Source of the DNA: Manihot esculenta
Taxonomy: Eukaryota; Streptophyta; Magnoliopsida; Malpighiales; Euphorbiaceae
Assembly (NCBI RefSeq): GCF_001659605.2
Contig: NC_035164.2
Coordinates: forward strand, 24,958,665-25,022,664
Direction: 5' to 3'
Length of the DNA stretch: 64,000 nucleotides
Positions within the stretch are counted from its first letter, which is position 1; every line of letters starts with the position of its first letter. Shown piece after piece: positions 21,288-33,658 of this stretch. The translations under genes were made by a program, and so were the position numbers. The notes under the pieces are model-generated. The model did not search any database, was not told where the DNA came from, and saw only the letters and a program-made list of their open reading frames with translations.

Positions 21288-22433
21288 CCAATGATCACAG
21301 TTTCCTCGTTTCTTTCCAAAATTATAGAAAAATGTGTTGAATTAATGAGTAGAATTTAGAAAATCAAAAATTTCTCCATTTCTCCCTCCTTTATTCTCTA
21401 TTTTGTCCTTCATTTATTATCTCAAGATAAAGAGAAATCTTAAAATTTAATTATTTTTTTTATTTTTTTCGATGTTACGCTCCCTATCTAATTGACATAG
21501 TATAATTATGGCTCAATATAAATTATGTGCTGACGCTCGAGTATAGAGTCACATAGTGAGAGTCTGATTAAAAGATATTCGATCTCACCGAGAAAAAAAA
21601 ATTTCGAACACTTCAAATATCAATTTTTCGATAAGACTCGCCCTTTTAAATCCGGGACGAGACTCCACAAAAAATTATTATTAGAGAATACAATCCAGCA
21701 GATTTTCATTATATTTATAATCACGGAATCCCTTATCTACTAGTTGGTATTAGTTGAGTTTTGAGAAGATGCGATAATTAACTCCATTTTCTGACAGTAT
21801 AAAAATTAATTATCATAGAGATCAAGATACGTATTTCTTATACAAGTACTCTTAAGTTTAAAATATTACATTATACTCGTTTTTTTAGTTTATTAACATG
21901 AACATTATAGTGATTGTCGTAAGCGTCAACCATTTTATTTTCTCTTTCTTATGGATTGATAATCACAACATAGAGTCATCAGCACAATTTTATTTTAATT
22001 ACATCATTAATGAACTAAAACAATTTTGCTTTAGAAAATTGATTTGCTTTCATCCATATTTTTATTTTTCTTGAATAACCTAATGTGGATGGTAGTTAAG
22101 GATTGGTTAGAAAGAACTCTCTCTAATAAAATGTTGCATGTTTTTATTAACAATGATGAAAATTGAAATAGATCTAGAAAAATTCAAACAACTTAATCTG
22201 CAATCTGATCTGCCATTGGTCGTAAATGCATCAATGATAGTACTTTACTCTCATTGAAGGAGCTTGTCCTCGTTTGGATAGGCAGTACGGAATTGAGACA
22301 AATCCTTGTATGTGGCATCACTTGAAGATAATCCCATCACGTACACTAAAATTTTCAAGTCATCTGGTTCAATAATAAAAGTCATTGGAATTTCCAATTC
22401 CAGTCATTATAGTTTTTGAAGGCTTTTGACGAG
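21288..22433. other. Intergenic stretch, no gene seen
   Basis: Mixed AT-rich DNA. The part near 21470-21670 (GATGTTACGCTCCC..., CTCGAGTATAGAGTCAC, AATCCGGGACGAGACTCC) looks like a dispersed repeat fragment that I cannot name. No coding frame is supported. Confidence 0.5.
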
Positions 22434-22442
22434 TTTAGAAAA

Positions 22443-23061
22443 GGGAAAATTACTTTTTAGTTCCCGAAATTTAACGTAATTAACACTTCTGTCCCTCTAT
22501 TTTGGCGACCCAACTTTCTTTTCTGTCGAAATTCGTAGTCCCTCACTTTCTTTTCTGTCCAAATTCGTAGTCCTTCCGTCCAAAATAGCCGTTTGGGACA
22601 CGTGAATTGATAAAATTAACCCTCTTCTTCTTCTTCTTATTCTTCTTCTTCTTCTTATTCTTCTTCTTCTTCTTCTTCTGCTTTTTCTTCTTCCTACCCT
22701 TTCTGCAACTTCTTCTTCTTCTTTCTTCTTCTTCTTCTTCTTCTTCTTCTTCTTCCTACTCTTTCTGCAGCTTCTTGTTCTTCTTTCTTCTTCTTCTTCT
22801 TCTTCTTCTTCCTACCCTTTCTGCAACTTCTTCTTCTTCTTCTTCTTTTTCTTCTTCTGGAATTTCACATTGAAAGAAGGGTATTTTTGAAAAAAATTAT
22901 CACATCTCACCTTTGACTCTTTGACCAAACGGTTTAAATGGACGGAAGGACTACAAATTTGAACGGAAGAGAAAGTGAGGGACTTAAGTGTTGGGTCGCC
23001 AAAATAGAGGGACAGAAGTGTTAATTACATTAAATCTCAGGGACTAAGAAGTAATTTTCCC
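22443..23061. mobile_element. Mutator-type MITE with long inverted repeats
   Basis: 619 bp bounded by perfect 9-bp duplications TTTAGAAAA (22434-22442 and 23062-23070). The arms (about 22443-22620 and 22865-23061) are inverted copies starting GGGAAAATTACTTTTTAG. The space between them is filled by a CTT microsatellite. No transposase is present. The 9-bp duplication and long TIRs assign it to the Mutator superfamily. Confidence 0.9.
22620..22862 (+). repeat. CTT-rich microsatellite in the MITE loop
   Basis: About 240 bp of TTC/CTT repeats with about 40-60-bp higher-order units, broken by CCTACYCTTTCTGCARCTTC spacers seen near 22695, 22755 and 22810. Open frames here are low-complexity artefacts. 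Confidence 0.93.
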
Positions 23062-23179
23062 TTTAGAAAATTGTGAGTCAAGTCATTTAATTAATTAATT
23101 AATTTTTTTTTTTAATTTGAAAGTTATAGCTTCTATTGAAGCCATCAAGATGGCAAAAGGTAAAATACAAACTTCATTT

Positions 23180-24452
23180 ATTAGCTCTTGTTTCGAATTA
23201 GTAATTTTTTAAAATTTAAAAAATAAATTATTTTTTTAAAATTTTTGTGTTTAATAAAATTAATAATAACAAAATTCAATTCTCTTAAATTCTTTTTAAA
23301 ATTAAATTAAAAGTAAATTTTATCAAAACTGTTAAGCTCTTATTTGATTTGTAATTTTTATAAGAAAAGAATTTAATTATATCAATAGAATTCAATTCAT
23401 TTTTATTAAAAAAGAATTCATTTATTTGAAATTAATTTAAATGTAATGGAATTTAATTGAATTTTTTTATATTAAATAAATTAATAATAAAATTTAAATT
23501 GATTTAATTTATTTATCATTCTTATTATTTTTAAACTGAATATAAATATTTATTTTTATAAAGAACAATCATTTTTATTACATGAAAAATCATTATTAAT
23601 ATTTTTATAATATTTAAAATAATTTTGTATAATTTTTTATCATAAAGATATAAAAGTTATTTTTTTAAATTAACAAAATAATATAATATTTTTATATTAA
23701 TATACATGTATTAAGTATTAATAGTTACTAGTAAATTAAAATAATTTTTATAAAGTGTAATTATTAATTAAAAATAAAAAATAAATTTAAAATTAAAAAA
23801 ATAAAGAATAAAAAAGGAAATAAAAAGAGCTCTCGAGTAAGTTTAATATAAATAATTTTAAGTGAAATTATTTTTTATAAAATTTAAACAATTTTAAGAA
23901 ATTTTACTTTTAATTGAAAATAAATTCTCACAAGAATTGAAATTAATTTTATCAAACACAAAAATTTTTAAAAATTTTTACAATACATAATTTCACTTTA
24001 ATTTATCTATATCAAAATTATTTAATTAGTCTTAAAAACATTTTTGACCTTTTATCTTTGTTATTTTAACTTTAAATTTATTTCTTATTTTTCTATTAAT
24101 AACTGATCTTTAAATAATTAGTTTAATTTAATTTAATATTAACTATTAATATTTAATATATTTATAATTAATATTAAAAAATTAATTATATTGTTTTGTT
24201 AATTTTTGAAAAGAAACATCTTAATTTTTATTTTTAATGGTAAAAAATTATGTAAACTTCAGATTTTAAATATTATAAAAATAAAAATAAACATAATAAT
24301 TTCTAATTAATGTGATAAAACTGATTATTATTTATAAAAATAAATATTTATATCTAATTTAAAAATAATAAAAATAATAAATAAATTAAATCAATTTAAA
24401 TTTATGATTAATTTGTTTAATATAAAGCAATCCTTGAATTAAATTTAATTAC
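23180..24452. repeat. AT-rich interleaved inverted repeats
   Basis: Two inverted pairs overlap. In pair 1, about 23200-23340 matches the reverse complement of about 23880-23990 (AATTTTTGTGTTTAATAAAA against TTTTATCAAACACAAAAATT). In pair 2, about 23445-23640 matches the reverse complement of about 24245-24450 (AAATTGATTTAATTTATTTA against TAAATAAATTAAATCAATTT). Interleaving suggests one MITE inserted into another. No target duplication is resolved. Confidence 0.55.
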
Positions 24453-24699
24453 ATGTCAATAAACTTGAAAATCTAGCTCCACAGAAATTGATTTATCATT
24501 ATTCATGTTCCTATTTTTCTTTAAAGAATCTATTGTTGATGCTAGCTGAGGGCTAGTTAGAGAAAACCCTCTAATATCATGAAACGCGACCTATTTTACT
24601 AAAAATTATCAATGCTTTCCATGGAAATGCTACCATATTCCAAAGAAACAAACTCCCTGGAATTAACAAGATTATGCCCCAACTACTATGATTATTATT

Positions 24700-25344
24700 A
24701 GAGTGAGTAGTATTCAGTTTAAATTAAAAAAAATTAATTGAATTAAATTAATTTAAAATTTAAATTAAATTTTTTTATTTATTTCAATTCGATTTTAATT
24801 TTAAAAATTTTGATTATTTCGACTCGATTCGATTTTGATAAAAAAAAATAAAAAAAACCAAATCGAACTGATTAGTGATAATAATATATTATTTTAAATA
24901 ATATAGACAAAAATAAAAAAAACCAAACCGAAAAGATTATACCCTTACTATTAGGGTGTGACCAGTATTCGGTTCAAATAAAAAATATTAATCGAATTGA
25001 ATTAATTTAAAAATTTAATTTAATTTTTTATCTATTTCAATTCGAGTCGATTTTTAATTTCAAAAATTTTAATAATTTCAATTCAATTCAATTTTAATAA
25101 TATAGACGGTTTAGATCATATTAAGATTAAAATATTTCAATTAAATTTTAAAATACTAAAAATAAAATGTAAAAAATAAAAAATTTATTAAAAATTCAAA
25201 TCGAACTGAATTAGACCAGTTCGATTCAATTTAATTTTTGACCAAAATCAATTCGATTATTATAAATATCAAAATTTCGATTTTCGATTTATTCAATTCA
25301 ATTCGGTTCGATTTTGAACCGAACCGACCAAATGCTCACCCCTA
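24700..25344. mobile_element. hAT-like MITE, one partial and one full copy
   Basis: The full copy, 24952-25344, runs from TAGGGTGTGACCAGTATTCG to ...CCGACCAAATGCTCACCCCTA, an inverted terminal match of the TAGGGGTGAGCA type. The interior is AT-rich and rich in TTCGATT. A second copy, about 24700-24948, repeats the first half of the same sequence directly upstream and lacks the far end. Clean 8-bp duplications were not found. Confidence 0.6.
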
Positions 25345-25675
25345 ACTACTACTATTAATTTGAAACTTGAAATGAAAATCTAAAAGCTGAATTCTGAAAA
25401 TTGACCATTGATTTTCGAAATAGTGGTACATTAACTACAATCTAAACAACTCAATCTTTAATGAGACCCATTTCGGTTGGTCCCATATTACATCAGGGGA
25501 TCAACTTTCGCCGTACAACAAAAACTAAACTAGGGACTACAAAAAAGCATTAGCTCATTTTAGAGCACAACTTCTCTCTTAATGGTCTCCACTGGTTGAT
25601 GTCTGACCATTATCTCTCAGAAGCCTTTCTACAGAATAACTAATTTAATCATGGATTTTTCATGCCAAAAATATT
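25345..25675 (-). other. FSD3 3' UTR and downstream region
   Basis: Sequence directly after the FSD3 stop codon, non-coding. The exact poly(A) site cannot be set from sequence alone. Confidence 0.5.
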
Positions 25676-28600
25676 TCAAGCAATAGGAATTTTCGGTTCT
25701 CCTAAATTAACAAAGGCTTCTGCTCGTGCCATACGAGCCATCGCTGAGTTCCATGAGACGAGATGATCCATGAATGCATTCACGTACTTCTCTCTGTCAT
25801 TCTGTGTAGAAGATGTGTGATAATCATTAAGAGAATATCTCTTGGTAGGTAAATCAAGGCAATGATAGTTGCATACCTTGTAATCCAGATAATAAGCATG
25901 CTGCAAAATATAATGGAAGAATAATCAACTTATGAGCATTATGAGGCAATAGAGTGCTGTAGTTTGTATATCTGTGTGCTTGTTCATGCCTACGGCTTTT
26001 GTGCGTGTGAGACAAAGAGAGAATAAATTTACCTCCCACATATCTAAACAGATGATGGGCTGCAAGAAAAAGATATGATCAATGTAATTGTTAAGGTGAA
26101 ATTCAATAATATAGGGTTGTAGAATTGACATACAATATCATCCCATACAAGTGGAGTGATGGCATTCGATGTTTTAACAATTGCAAGTCGTTTTTCTTCT
26201 CTCTTCACTACAAACAAATAAAAAAAAACTTGTTAATAGAGAATTACAACAGAAAATCAAGAGCTCATGGAAAGAAAAGGAACAAGTTATTGCTTCATTT
26301 AAGAATATGCAGATGAAGTTAAATAAATGATATACTGCAATGAGCTTGAGTAAACCACCTGTTGGCACACTTATCAGTTGTTAGTATTAAAGGTATGGAT
26401 CTTAATCCAATTCGGATTCATTACATAAACACCCCCCCTTCCAATCCTAACCCTATTTCTAGCTAAGTGAACATAAGTATGAGGAAGATCTAATACTTTA
26501 TTTCTTATAACTAATCACTTTTCTTTTGTTTGGTTTCTTAGTAATTTCAAACACAGATTGCATTGAAACCCCAATATTATTATACACTTACTTCTGCTTA
26601 ATGAACATGTTGGTGTTCTAAAATCACTTGCTGCACCTCTATTATGCTATAAAAAATGACCAACCAGACATTAGGTTGAAACATATTAAGTGAATATTTG
26701 GTTTGTCCAATATGTTTCTCTCTGGTATACCACAAAGCGAGTCCTAATCTTTTGAATGCGTACAAATTGAAACCATAAATTGTTGTCGCCCATATTTATT
26801 TATAGCTAAAGTAAATACCATAAATTTGCTCATCAGTAAGTCATAATTAACTCAAATATAATGATTCTTGAAAGTGGGCGCTGACAAAAATCAAAGGCAA
26901 TCAATTGGATAGAAGATAAACACAACTATTGTTTGTTATACTTTCTATAACTTTAAATTTTTTCTGCAGGTAACAACCCAATAGTGGCTTAGAGGCCACC
27001 TTGGAGGTCTCAGGCTCTCAGCCTGCAGATGTCTAAGGCAAGAGGTTTCCAAGATGGAGGGCAAACCAGAGTTGTGTAGCCCAATGGTTAATATGCCTTC
27101 AAATGAACAAAAACTAGAATAATGCATTTAAGAGATGATGTCAAACAAAATTATTTCTGCATCGGTAACACCATTCAAGTAAAAAGTATGTAAAAGGAAA
27201 AAAAAAAGCACTTACAGACAAGCCAAACCCAACCAGAGCCAAAAAGAGTAAAAGCTGATTCTATAAACTTCTCTTTGAAATGTGTAAAGGAACCAAAATC
27301 CTTTTCAATCTGCTGAAGTACCCCAAGTTCAGCCATTCCCCCACCTCCTGGTTGCATGGATTCCCAAAAAAAGTCATGATTCCAGACCTGCAGTTGTTGG
27401 TTATATAGTTGCATTTAGCTAAAATATAGTAATCTCTGCTTTGGTGAAAAGAATCTTGAGCTTAAAAAATGGAAATTTGTGCCAACGAGGTTAATTGAAA
27501 AATCCTTCCAAATAAGAAATGCTGTGAAAATATCTGCTTGAAAGACCACAACTAAGATGGCTGAAGGAAAGAAACTTGACATCTCATCTCAACTTTGTCA
27601 TCAAACGTCCTCTTTCAAAACAAATAACAAGTATCACTAGTGTAAGGAAGATATAGGCTTCAGTTCAGATGCCAGCCCTTCACAGAAATTTTTGTATGCC
27701 TTTTACCCATTTGGAAGAAGATATGCCTTTACCATTTTTCATACTCCCAATCTAACATAAACTACCATTCATCACTCTAGTCTTCAAACAAGTACATGGA
27801 AAAAGTGCCCATATGCGATCAATCTTCATGGAAGAGAAGACACACCTTTCTTATCTCAATCCCAGTCAATTTTCCAAGTAACTACTAGATTCCATAATAT
27901 AATAAACTGAATAGCAGCAAAAACCTATTGTAAAATTTGGAGCTTCTGAAATTCTAGGAGATAGGTTCTTTCCTTTTCTTTGTCAGTTTGTGAAAATCTA
28001 GAAAATGACTTTCCTTTTGAAACAGATGTCTTTAAGAACAAGAAAAAACTTTCCAAATCAATATATCTAACAGTCCCGAACCCCAGAAAAAATACAAAAT
28101 ATTTTCCGCTACATAAATTGGGCTTTAACATAAGAAAATTTGACCAATCAGCAATTACAGATAAAGCTCCTTAGGAATCAAGAGAAGAACAAAACAGCCA
28201 ATTCATTAAAGTGGTATCAACCATAAACCAGCTAAGTATGACATCCCACGAAGAACTAGATGCAAGGATGTTAGGGTCCTTAGAAATAGATCAAGTTATA
28301 GGTCTGTTGCTGGAATTTTCTAGAGACAAAATTTTTTTTGTGACCTATGGTTGCAGTGGAATAGGCTCCTTAGAGAGAACCTAAAAATTTCTTGAATTGA
28401 AGTATTAAAAAACTTTAGAAAATTTTCTCATTATTTTTTTGACTTGTTGCACTTAAATATAAGAGACAACCATTTTTCAAAAACAGAGAACTACTAAATA
28501 ACATGGAGGATCACCCTCCTACCACTAAGGAAAAACAAAAAATAACTTGCACTATCCACAAGTTAACCACTAAGAACATGACTTAACTACTAAGAACATG

Positions 28601-30646
28601 ATACTTGAAAATCAAAAAACAATTAACAACTTAAGAAAATGACAATTGAAACCTAAGTCTGCTAAAATTACTCCCCAGCACCACTATGCGCTTGTCCTCA
28701 AGCGCAAACTTAGGAAATTTTTGGGAACTATGCAGTCAGTAGCTGGTCCGTTGCGACATCTCCGAGTCATCATCTGCTAGATCCAACTAGAATAGTTTCT
28801 TGAATTGGTGTCCTCGAACAAAGAGCTCATCACAGTTAAACAAACTCCTTTCTGTCGTCGTTCTTCCATTTCATCGCGGTTCAAGTGCTTAATTATTTGG
28901 GTACCTTTTGCTTCTACTGTTTGTTGAGATAAATGATTGGTTGAAGGACTTGCAACACACATGGACCAATTTTTCCGTTCATAGAGTCTTGACAAGCTCA
29001 TGGCTGTGACTAGGTCCGTTAGTTGGTGAAGTTTCAACTCCATAACAATGTATTCTTGCAATCCACTAAGATAAAACTGTATTTTTTGATATGAGTGAGG
29101 CTTCTAGCTCGAGAAACAAGAACCTCAAATTGGGTTTGGTATCAGCAACTGTTCCTGTCTCCTTTAATTTTGCTTGCTCCCCTAATTTGTTACAACAGAT
29201 TGGTGGCCCAAAGAGAAGATTGTATTGGTGCTTGAGCTCTTCCAAAGTCAAGTTAGGAAAATCTTGCATTAACTGCAATAGCCACAATTGAGTTGTAACT
29301 TCCAAATAAAAAGGAGTCAGGCTAACATTTTCTTCTGAAGAAGTTGATCACACCTACTCAGCCATCCTACCAGAGAACCTAAAAATCTCCTAAGTTGATG
29401 TACATAAAAACTTAAAAAAGCACTTAAATATAAATATAAAAGGGAGACGTAACCATCGCCTAAAAACAGGAACCACTAAGCAACTACTAAGCAACATAGA
29501 GGATCACCCACCTACTGCGAAGGTTAACCACTAAGAACATGGCTTAACCACTAAAAACATGACTCTTGAAAATAGTACAACAATTAACAACTAAAGAAAA
29601 TGACAATTAAAACCTAGGTATGCTAACAGAGGATTGCCCAGAGTCAAGCACATTAGATAATTTGAATAGTCACACGCCAAGGGTGAATTTAAGCAAGTTC
29701 GTTCAAGGGTGAATTTAAGCAAGTTCGTTCAAGGGTGAATTTAAGCAAGTTCAAGAGGTAATATGTGGATCAAAAATCATAGAAATTATACAAAGAAGCT
29801 AATAAACATAGCATACCTGCGCAGCATTGTTGAATTCAGGTAAGGGGTTCCCATTGTTATATGTTACTTTGACAAGTTCATCCATAGTATAACCATATAA
29901 TATATCATCATTTGCTAGCTGTTTATTCAATCCTTCCACATAGGCACGATGATGTGCTCCCCAATGCATCTCCAACGTTCTCTTACTCATGTATGGTTCT
30001 AAAGCATCCTACAATCACAAAAGAAATGCAGATAAACCCTTTAATTAAATGGTATTTGGTTACAAGTCCCGCTTGTTATTTTCCACAAATTTTCATTTTT
30101 CCTCAATTTTCCTCTCTTCCAAACAAGATACTAAAGAAATACATTTTTACTTTCCAATTTTCTTTCCTTCCTTATTGTCCATTACTCCAAACAAAGCATA
30201 ATGGGTTAATTATTAAGTTCTCTAACTAATCCAGCACTAAAATATCTCAGTTTTTAAAATATAAAGAAAAGAAAAGAAAACATTTCCATCAACGGATGGT
30301 TTTAATTTATTTAAAATTTCAAGGGGAAAAGAGAAAAGACTTACGAGTTTATAAGGAGGTGTCTTCAATCCATAGTAAGCGACAATTGTTGAAGGGGTTT
30401 GGAATCCATAGAATTGCTTCATTTTGTTCTTCTTCTGCTTCTCGGGCTTCTTTCCCTGAGTACATATGAAAACAAAATGAATGGGTTTTCTTCAAATCGA
30501 GTGAACAAGAGCATTGGTGTATTAAATAAGCAGACCAGAGAAGGAAGCATTTGGTGGGCATTCTTCAATTGCCAAGAACAAGATAAGTCTGTCACTTGCA
30601 GACGAGTACTTGGAGGGAGAAGACTATAAGTACAACACCAGCTCAT
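25676..30646 (-). CDS. FSD3: Iron superoxide dismutase, chloroplastic (FSD3-like)
   Basis: Eight exons give about 278 residues: 30646-30536, 30455-30345, 30008-29817, 27387-27216, 26207-26134, 26059-26033, 25900-25877 and 25801-25676. The enzyme converts superoxide to oxygen and peroxide; in Arabidopsis FSD3 works in chloroplast nucleoids with the plastid RNA polymerase. The first 60 or so residues look like a plastid transit peptide. [20 protein letters not shown] then opens the mature Fe/Mn-SOD fold. Metal ligands are H89 (EMHWGAHH), H142 (WNHDFFW), D226 and H230 (DMWEHAYY, the family signature). Q138 in FNNAAQVWNH marks the Fe type. The end [10 protein letters not shown] matches FSD3 rather than FSD1 or FSD2. 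All checked introns are GT-AG; the exon 1 donor (CTG/GTCTGC) is weak, so the first 37 residues are least certain. No lesions seen. Confidence 0.93.
26970..27090. repeat. Possible SINE fragment in FSD3 intron 4
   Basis: A GC-richer island in an AT-rich intron, with TGGCTTAGAGG near 26991 resembling a tRNA A box and GGAGGTCTCAGG after it. The B box is poor. Weak suggestion only. Confidence 0.2.
28378..29630 (-). mobile_element. Decayed gypsy LTR element in FSD3 intron 3
   Basis: Two direct, diverged copies (about 28385-28660 and 29385-29627; shared AACCACTAAGAACATG and AACTACTAAG) look like its LTRs. Between them, minus-strand frames show Gag pieces: [34 protein letters not shown] and [20 protein letters not shown]. 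These are typical of the gypsy Gag region around the CCHC knuckle. All of Pol is gone (about 720 bp of interior remains). It lies in the same orientation as FSD3 and accounts for half of the 2.4-kb intron. Confidence 0.75.
29679..29752. repeat. 26-bp tandem repeat, three copies
   Basis: AAGGGTGAATTTAAGCAAG units begin at 29679, 29705 and 29731, in FSD3 intron 3 about 65 bp from the start of exon 3's splice donor. Confidence 0.9.
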
Positions 30647-30790
30647 CTCTCTATCTCTCTCTCGCACTCGAATGTTCTGCAATTCCCACTTATCCTCGGC
30701 CCCAACCAGAAGTGCTCAAACGAGAGGGATGATACTCGTCCCTTTCCAGCGTTTCTATACAGGGCTAAATGTTGAATTTTCACCCTTTTT
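30647..30790 (-). promoter_or_regulatory. FSD3 5' UTR and proximal promoter
   Basis: On the minus strand a GA/CT microsatellite-like leader (GAGAGAGATAGAGAG, 30668-30648) lies just before the start codon. TGTATAGAAAC near 30762-30752 is a possible weak TATA element about 110 bp upstream of the ATG. A long T run (plus strand 30786-30800) bounds it. Inferred from position. Confidence 0.35.
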
Positions 30791-31555
30791 TTTTTTTTTT
30801 AATTTAGTGTAAAATTTTTTATTAATTTCTTTACAACTGAAATATTTTTTTAATTTTTAATTTAGCGCCCAAAATTTAAAAAACTCAGTTTAAACATAAT
30901 TTTTTAATTTTTAAATTAAATTGAAATTTTAGATTAATTCAAAAATGAAAATATGACTAAACTAAATTAAATATTAGAGAAATTATATTTAAGGACTTAT
31001 ATAGAATGGTGAAGAATTAAGAAGAAAAAGAAAATTGTGAAGGTTCTTGTCAATTTTTGGATAGAAGAAAAGATAAATAAGGGTGAAAATTAACAAATAT
31101 GTAATATTTTTATTTTCTCTCCAATTTAAAAAGAAAATGGATGAAAAATAAATAAACTTATATTTTTATTCTATAGTTATTTATTTTAATTATAAATTTA
31201 ATGGATAAATGAATATTTTCACTATTAAAGAAATTAATTTTTCTCTCATTTTCTTCTCTAATATCCAAACAATAGGTGGAAAATTTTTTTAATCACTTTT
31301 TATTTTTCCACTTATTTTTTTATTTATTTTCTTTCCTCCTATCAAAACATAGTCTAACATGATTTTTATTAGTAGTGTGTATGGTTCTTAGATATCTTAC
31401 ATCAAATTGAAGAATTGTATCAAATAAAATTTATTTTATGGTTTAACTTAATTCTAATTTTTATTAAAAATCGAATCAAATTTATTCCATAACCACATCA
31501 ATCACTTATCATATTTTAATCGAATTAAAAACTGATTTTATACATATTTTCTAGT
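30791..31555. other. AT-rich intergenic stretch
   Basis: Low-complexity AT-rich DNA upstream of FSD3; distal promoter elements could be here but none is recognisable. Confidence 0.5.
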
Positions 31556-33037
31556 TGGGACTTTCAATGATTTTATTCAATCTTATGCACTACTGGAGTT
31601 TGATTAGAAGGGATATTCTTTTACTTGGTTTAACAAGTGGTCTAGAAATTAAGCCATTCAACAAAGGCTAAATCATGCATTAGTTTCAATAGAATGGAAG
31701 TTGTAGTTTCATACTCTATTTGATTCATGAATCATTGATCGGATATGACCATTAGCCTTCTATGTTTTAACTACAACCTACTCAGTGTCACTGATCTTGT
31801 TTCGTTGTAAGAGAAGTGGTTGTTACATATGCAATTCTTAGAAATTGTGCAGAAGACTTGGAGGATAAATTCAAAGGGTTTGCCTATGTTTTCCTTCATG
31901 TCAAAGGTAAAGAATTGTAGAACTAATTTCACTCGATGTCATACAACTGTCTTTAGAGGTGACAAGTTATCATTGTCCGACATCCAACAATAGTTGGAAA
32001 ACATTTGTTCTAAACTCTATGATCTTGCATATGATGCTATTGAGGCTAGGTTGTTGGCAGAGTTTCATGAGTTGTAGAAGAGAAATGAACTTTATTGACA
32101 ATAATGACCTCATGTCTAGTAGCTTCTGAAAGGGGATCGTAATTTAAGATATTTTCATTTGAACACAATTTGATATTGACCGCAAAATTATATTTTTAGG
32201 TTGCAAAGTGACTACGGTGTTGAATTGAGGGTTTGGATGCAATTTGATATTTGGTCAATGAGTTTTTTCATAAGTTATATACAACTGATCAAATTGAAGA
32301 AGTTGTAATAGCTCTTATCCCCACTAATAAAATGAATTCCCAACTATTGGCTTTGTTCATAGAGGCATAGGTAAAAGCAATGATTTTTAGTTAAGAGGCA
32401 CAAAAGCACCTAGAACTGATGGTTTTTCAAATATATTTTACTAGAATAATTGGGAATTGATTAGATCAGTTTTGTTGCATATTGTTAAGAGTTTTTGCGA
32501 AAGGGATATTTGTTGAGGGAGATGAATAGAATGAACATAGACGTAATTCTAAAAAGGCTACAATCTAGTTGGGATTCATTGATTTTGACCTATAAGCCTC
32601 TACACTTTTATGTATAATGTCATATGTAAAACCTTGGTGAGGCGATTAAAATCATTAATAGATTTTCTCATCCCTCAAGATCAAATTATTTTCATTCTCT
32701 CTCGGGCGATTCAAGGTAACATCGTGATTGTACATAGTTTTTCATTATCTATGACCTTCTAATAGTAAAACACAATCTATTGCCTTGAAATTAAAAATGT
32801 ATAAGGCCTATGACTAAGTGGAACGGTGTTTCTTATGATCAGTTTTGATACAAATGGATTTTGGCCGTGATTGGGTTCAATTAGTTATGTAATATGTCTT
32901 CACTATCAGTTTTTCTATACTAGTTAATGGGGAATCCACTGATCCATTCTATTCTATCTATAGGCTCCGCCAGGGAGATCTTTTATCTTTATATCATTTT
33001 CTTTCTATATTTTGAGCTTGTCATATTTGTTTGCTAC
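31556..33037 (+). pseudogene. L1-type LINE fossil, endonuclease and RT part
   Basis: Broken plus-strand frames match plant non-LTR retrotransposon ORF2. The end of the endonuclease (FTWFNKWSRN...IQQRL.HALVSIEWKL) lies at about 31620-31700. RT motifs follow: TDGFSNIFYWNNWELI-like near 32415; a degenerate KAYDxVERCFL near 32805-32830; and LVNGESTDPFYSIYRLRQGD at about 32915-32975. Many stops and indels make it dead. It resumes at 44364. Confidence 0.75.
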
Positions 33038-33270
33038 TTGTGGTGGATCTAAAAATTTAAGTTAGGAGGGTCAATTTTATCGTTTCATTAAGTTTTCCAA
33101 TTTCACTTATTTCATAAAAAAAAATTGTCACAAAATTCTTAAGTTGAGATTCAAATTAACTGAAGAAAATTCATATGGATAAAATTTTGCAAGTTAAATC
33201 AATTTTCCACTTTCGATTTACAAAAAGAAAATTTAAAATAGCTTAACCTATTGTCTATATAAACATTTAG

Positions 33271-33658
33271 GTAAAATTACTATGTAGTCCCTGTGCTATG
33301 GAAAAATTCATTAGTTTATCTTTCAGTTTTGAAAAATGCACTAAAATATTTCTAACATTTTAAAAAGTCTACTAGTTAGTCCTCCATTAATTTTAGCGCA
33401 TTAAATATTTTACTATTTAGTTTCTATAATTTGAAAAAATTTATTAATTAGTCCATCAAATTTGTAAAAAGTCAACTAATTAGTTCCTTTATACCAATAC
33501 CATTTTAAACTTTTTTATAGTACTTAACTGTTAAAATTAATGGAAAGACTAACTATTAGATTTTTTAAAATATCAGTAATATTTTAGTATATTTTTAAAA
33601 ATCGAGAGATCAACTAATAAATTTTTTCATAACATAAGAACTAAATAGTAAATTTTTC
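33271..33658. mobile_element. Mutator-like MITE, hairpin type
   Basis: About 388 bp whose two halves are inverted copies (GTAAAATTACTATGTAGTCC at the left against the reverse complement of ...CTAAATAGTAAATTTTTC at the right). Arms are about 120 bp with moderate divergence. Flanks (CATTTAG / CATTTAT) hint at a decayed duplication. Confidence 0.6.

Noticed and set aside
22607..22873. Phe/Leu/Ser-rich open frame
   Set aside because: Pure product of the CTT microsatellite.
26968..27085. SINE or tRNA-like segment in FSD3 intron 4
   Set aside because: Kept only as a weak feature: A-box similarity but no convincing B box, no poly-A or poly-T tail and no duplication seen.
30399..30682. Alternative 76- and 87-codon frames around FSD3 exon 1
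   Set aside because: The plus-strand one is a shadow. The long minus-strand one reads through the 80-bp intron and ends out of frame with exon 2.
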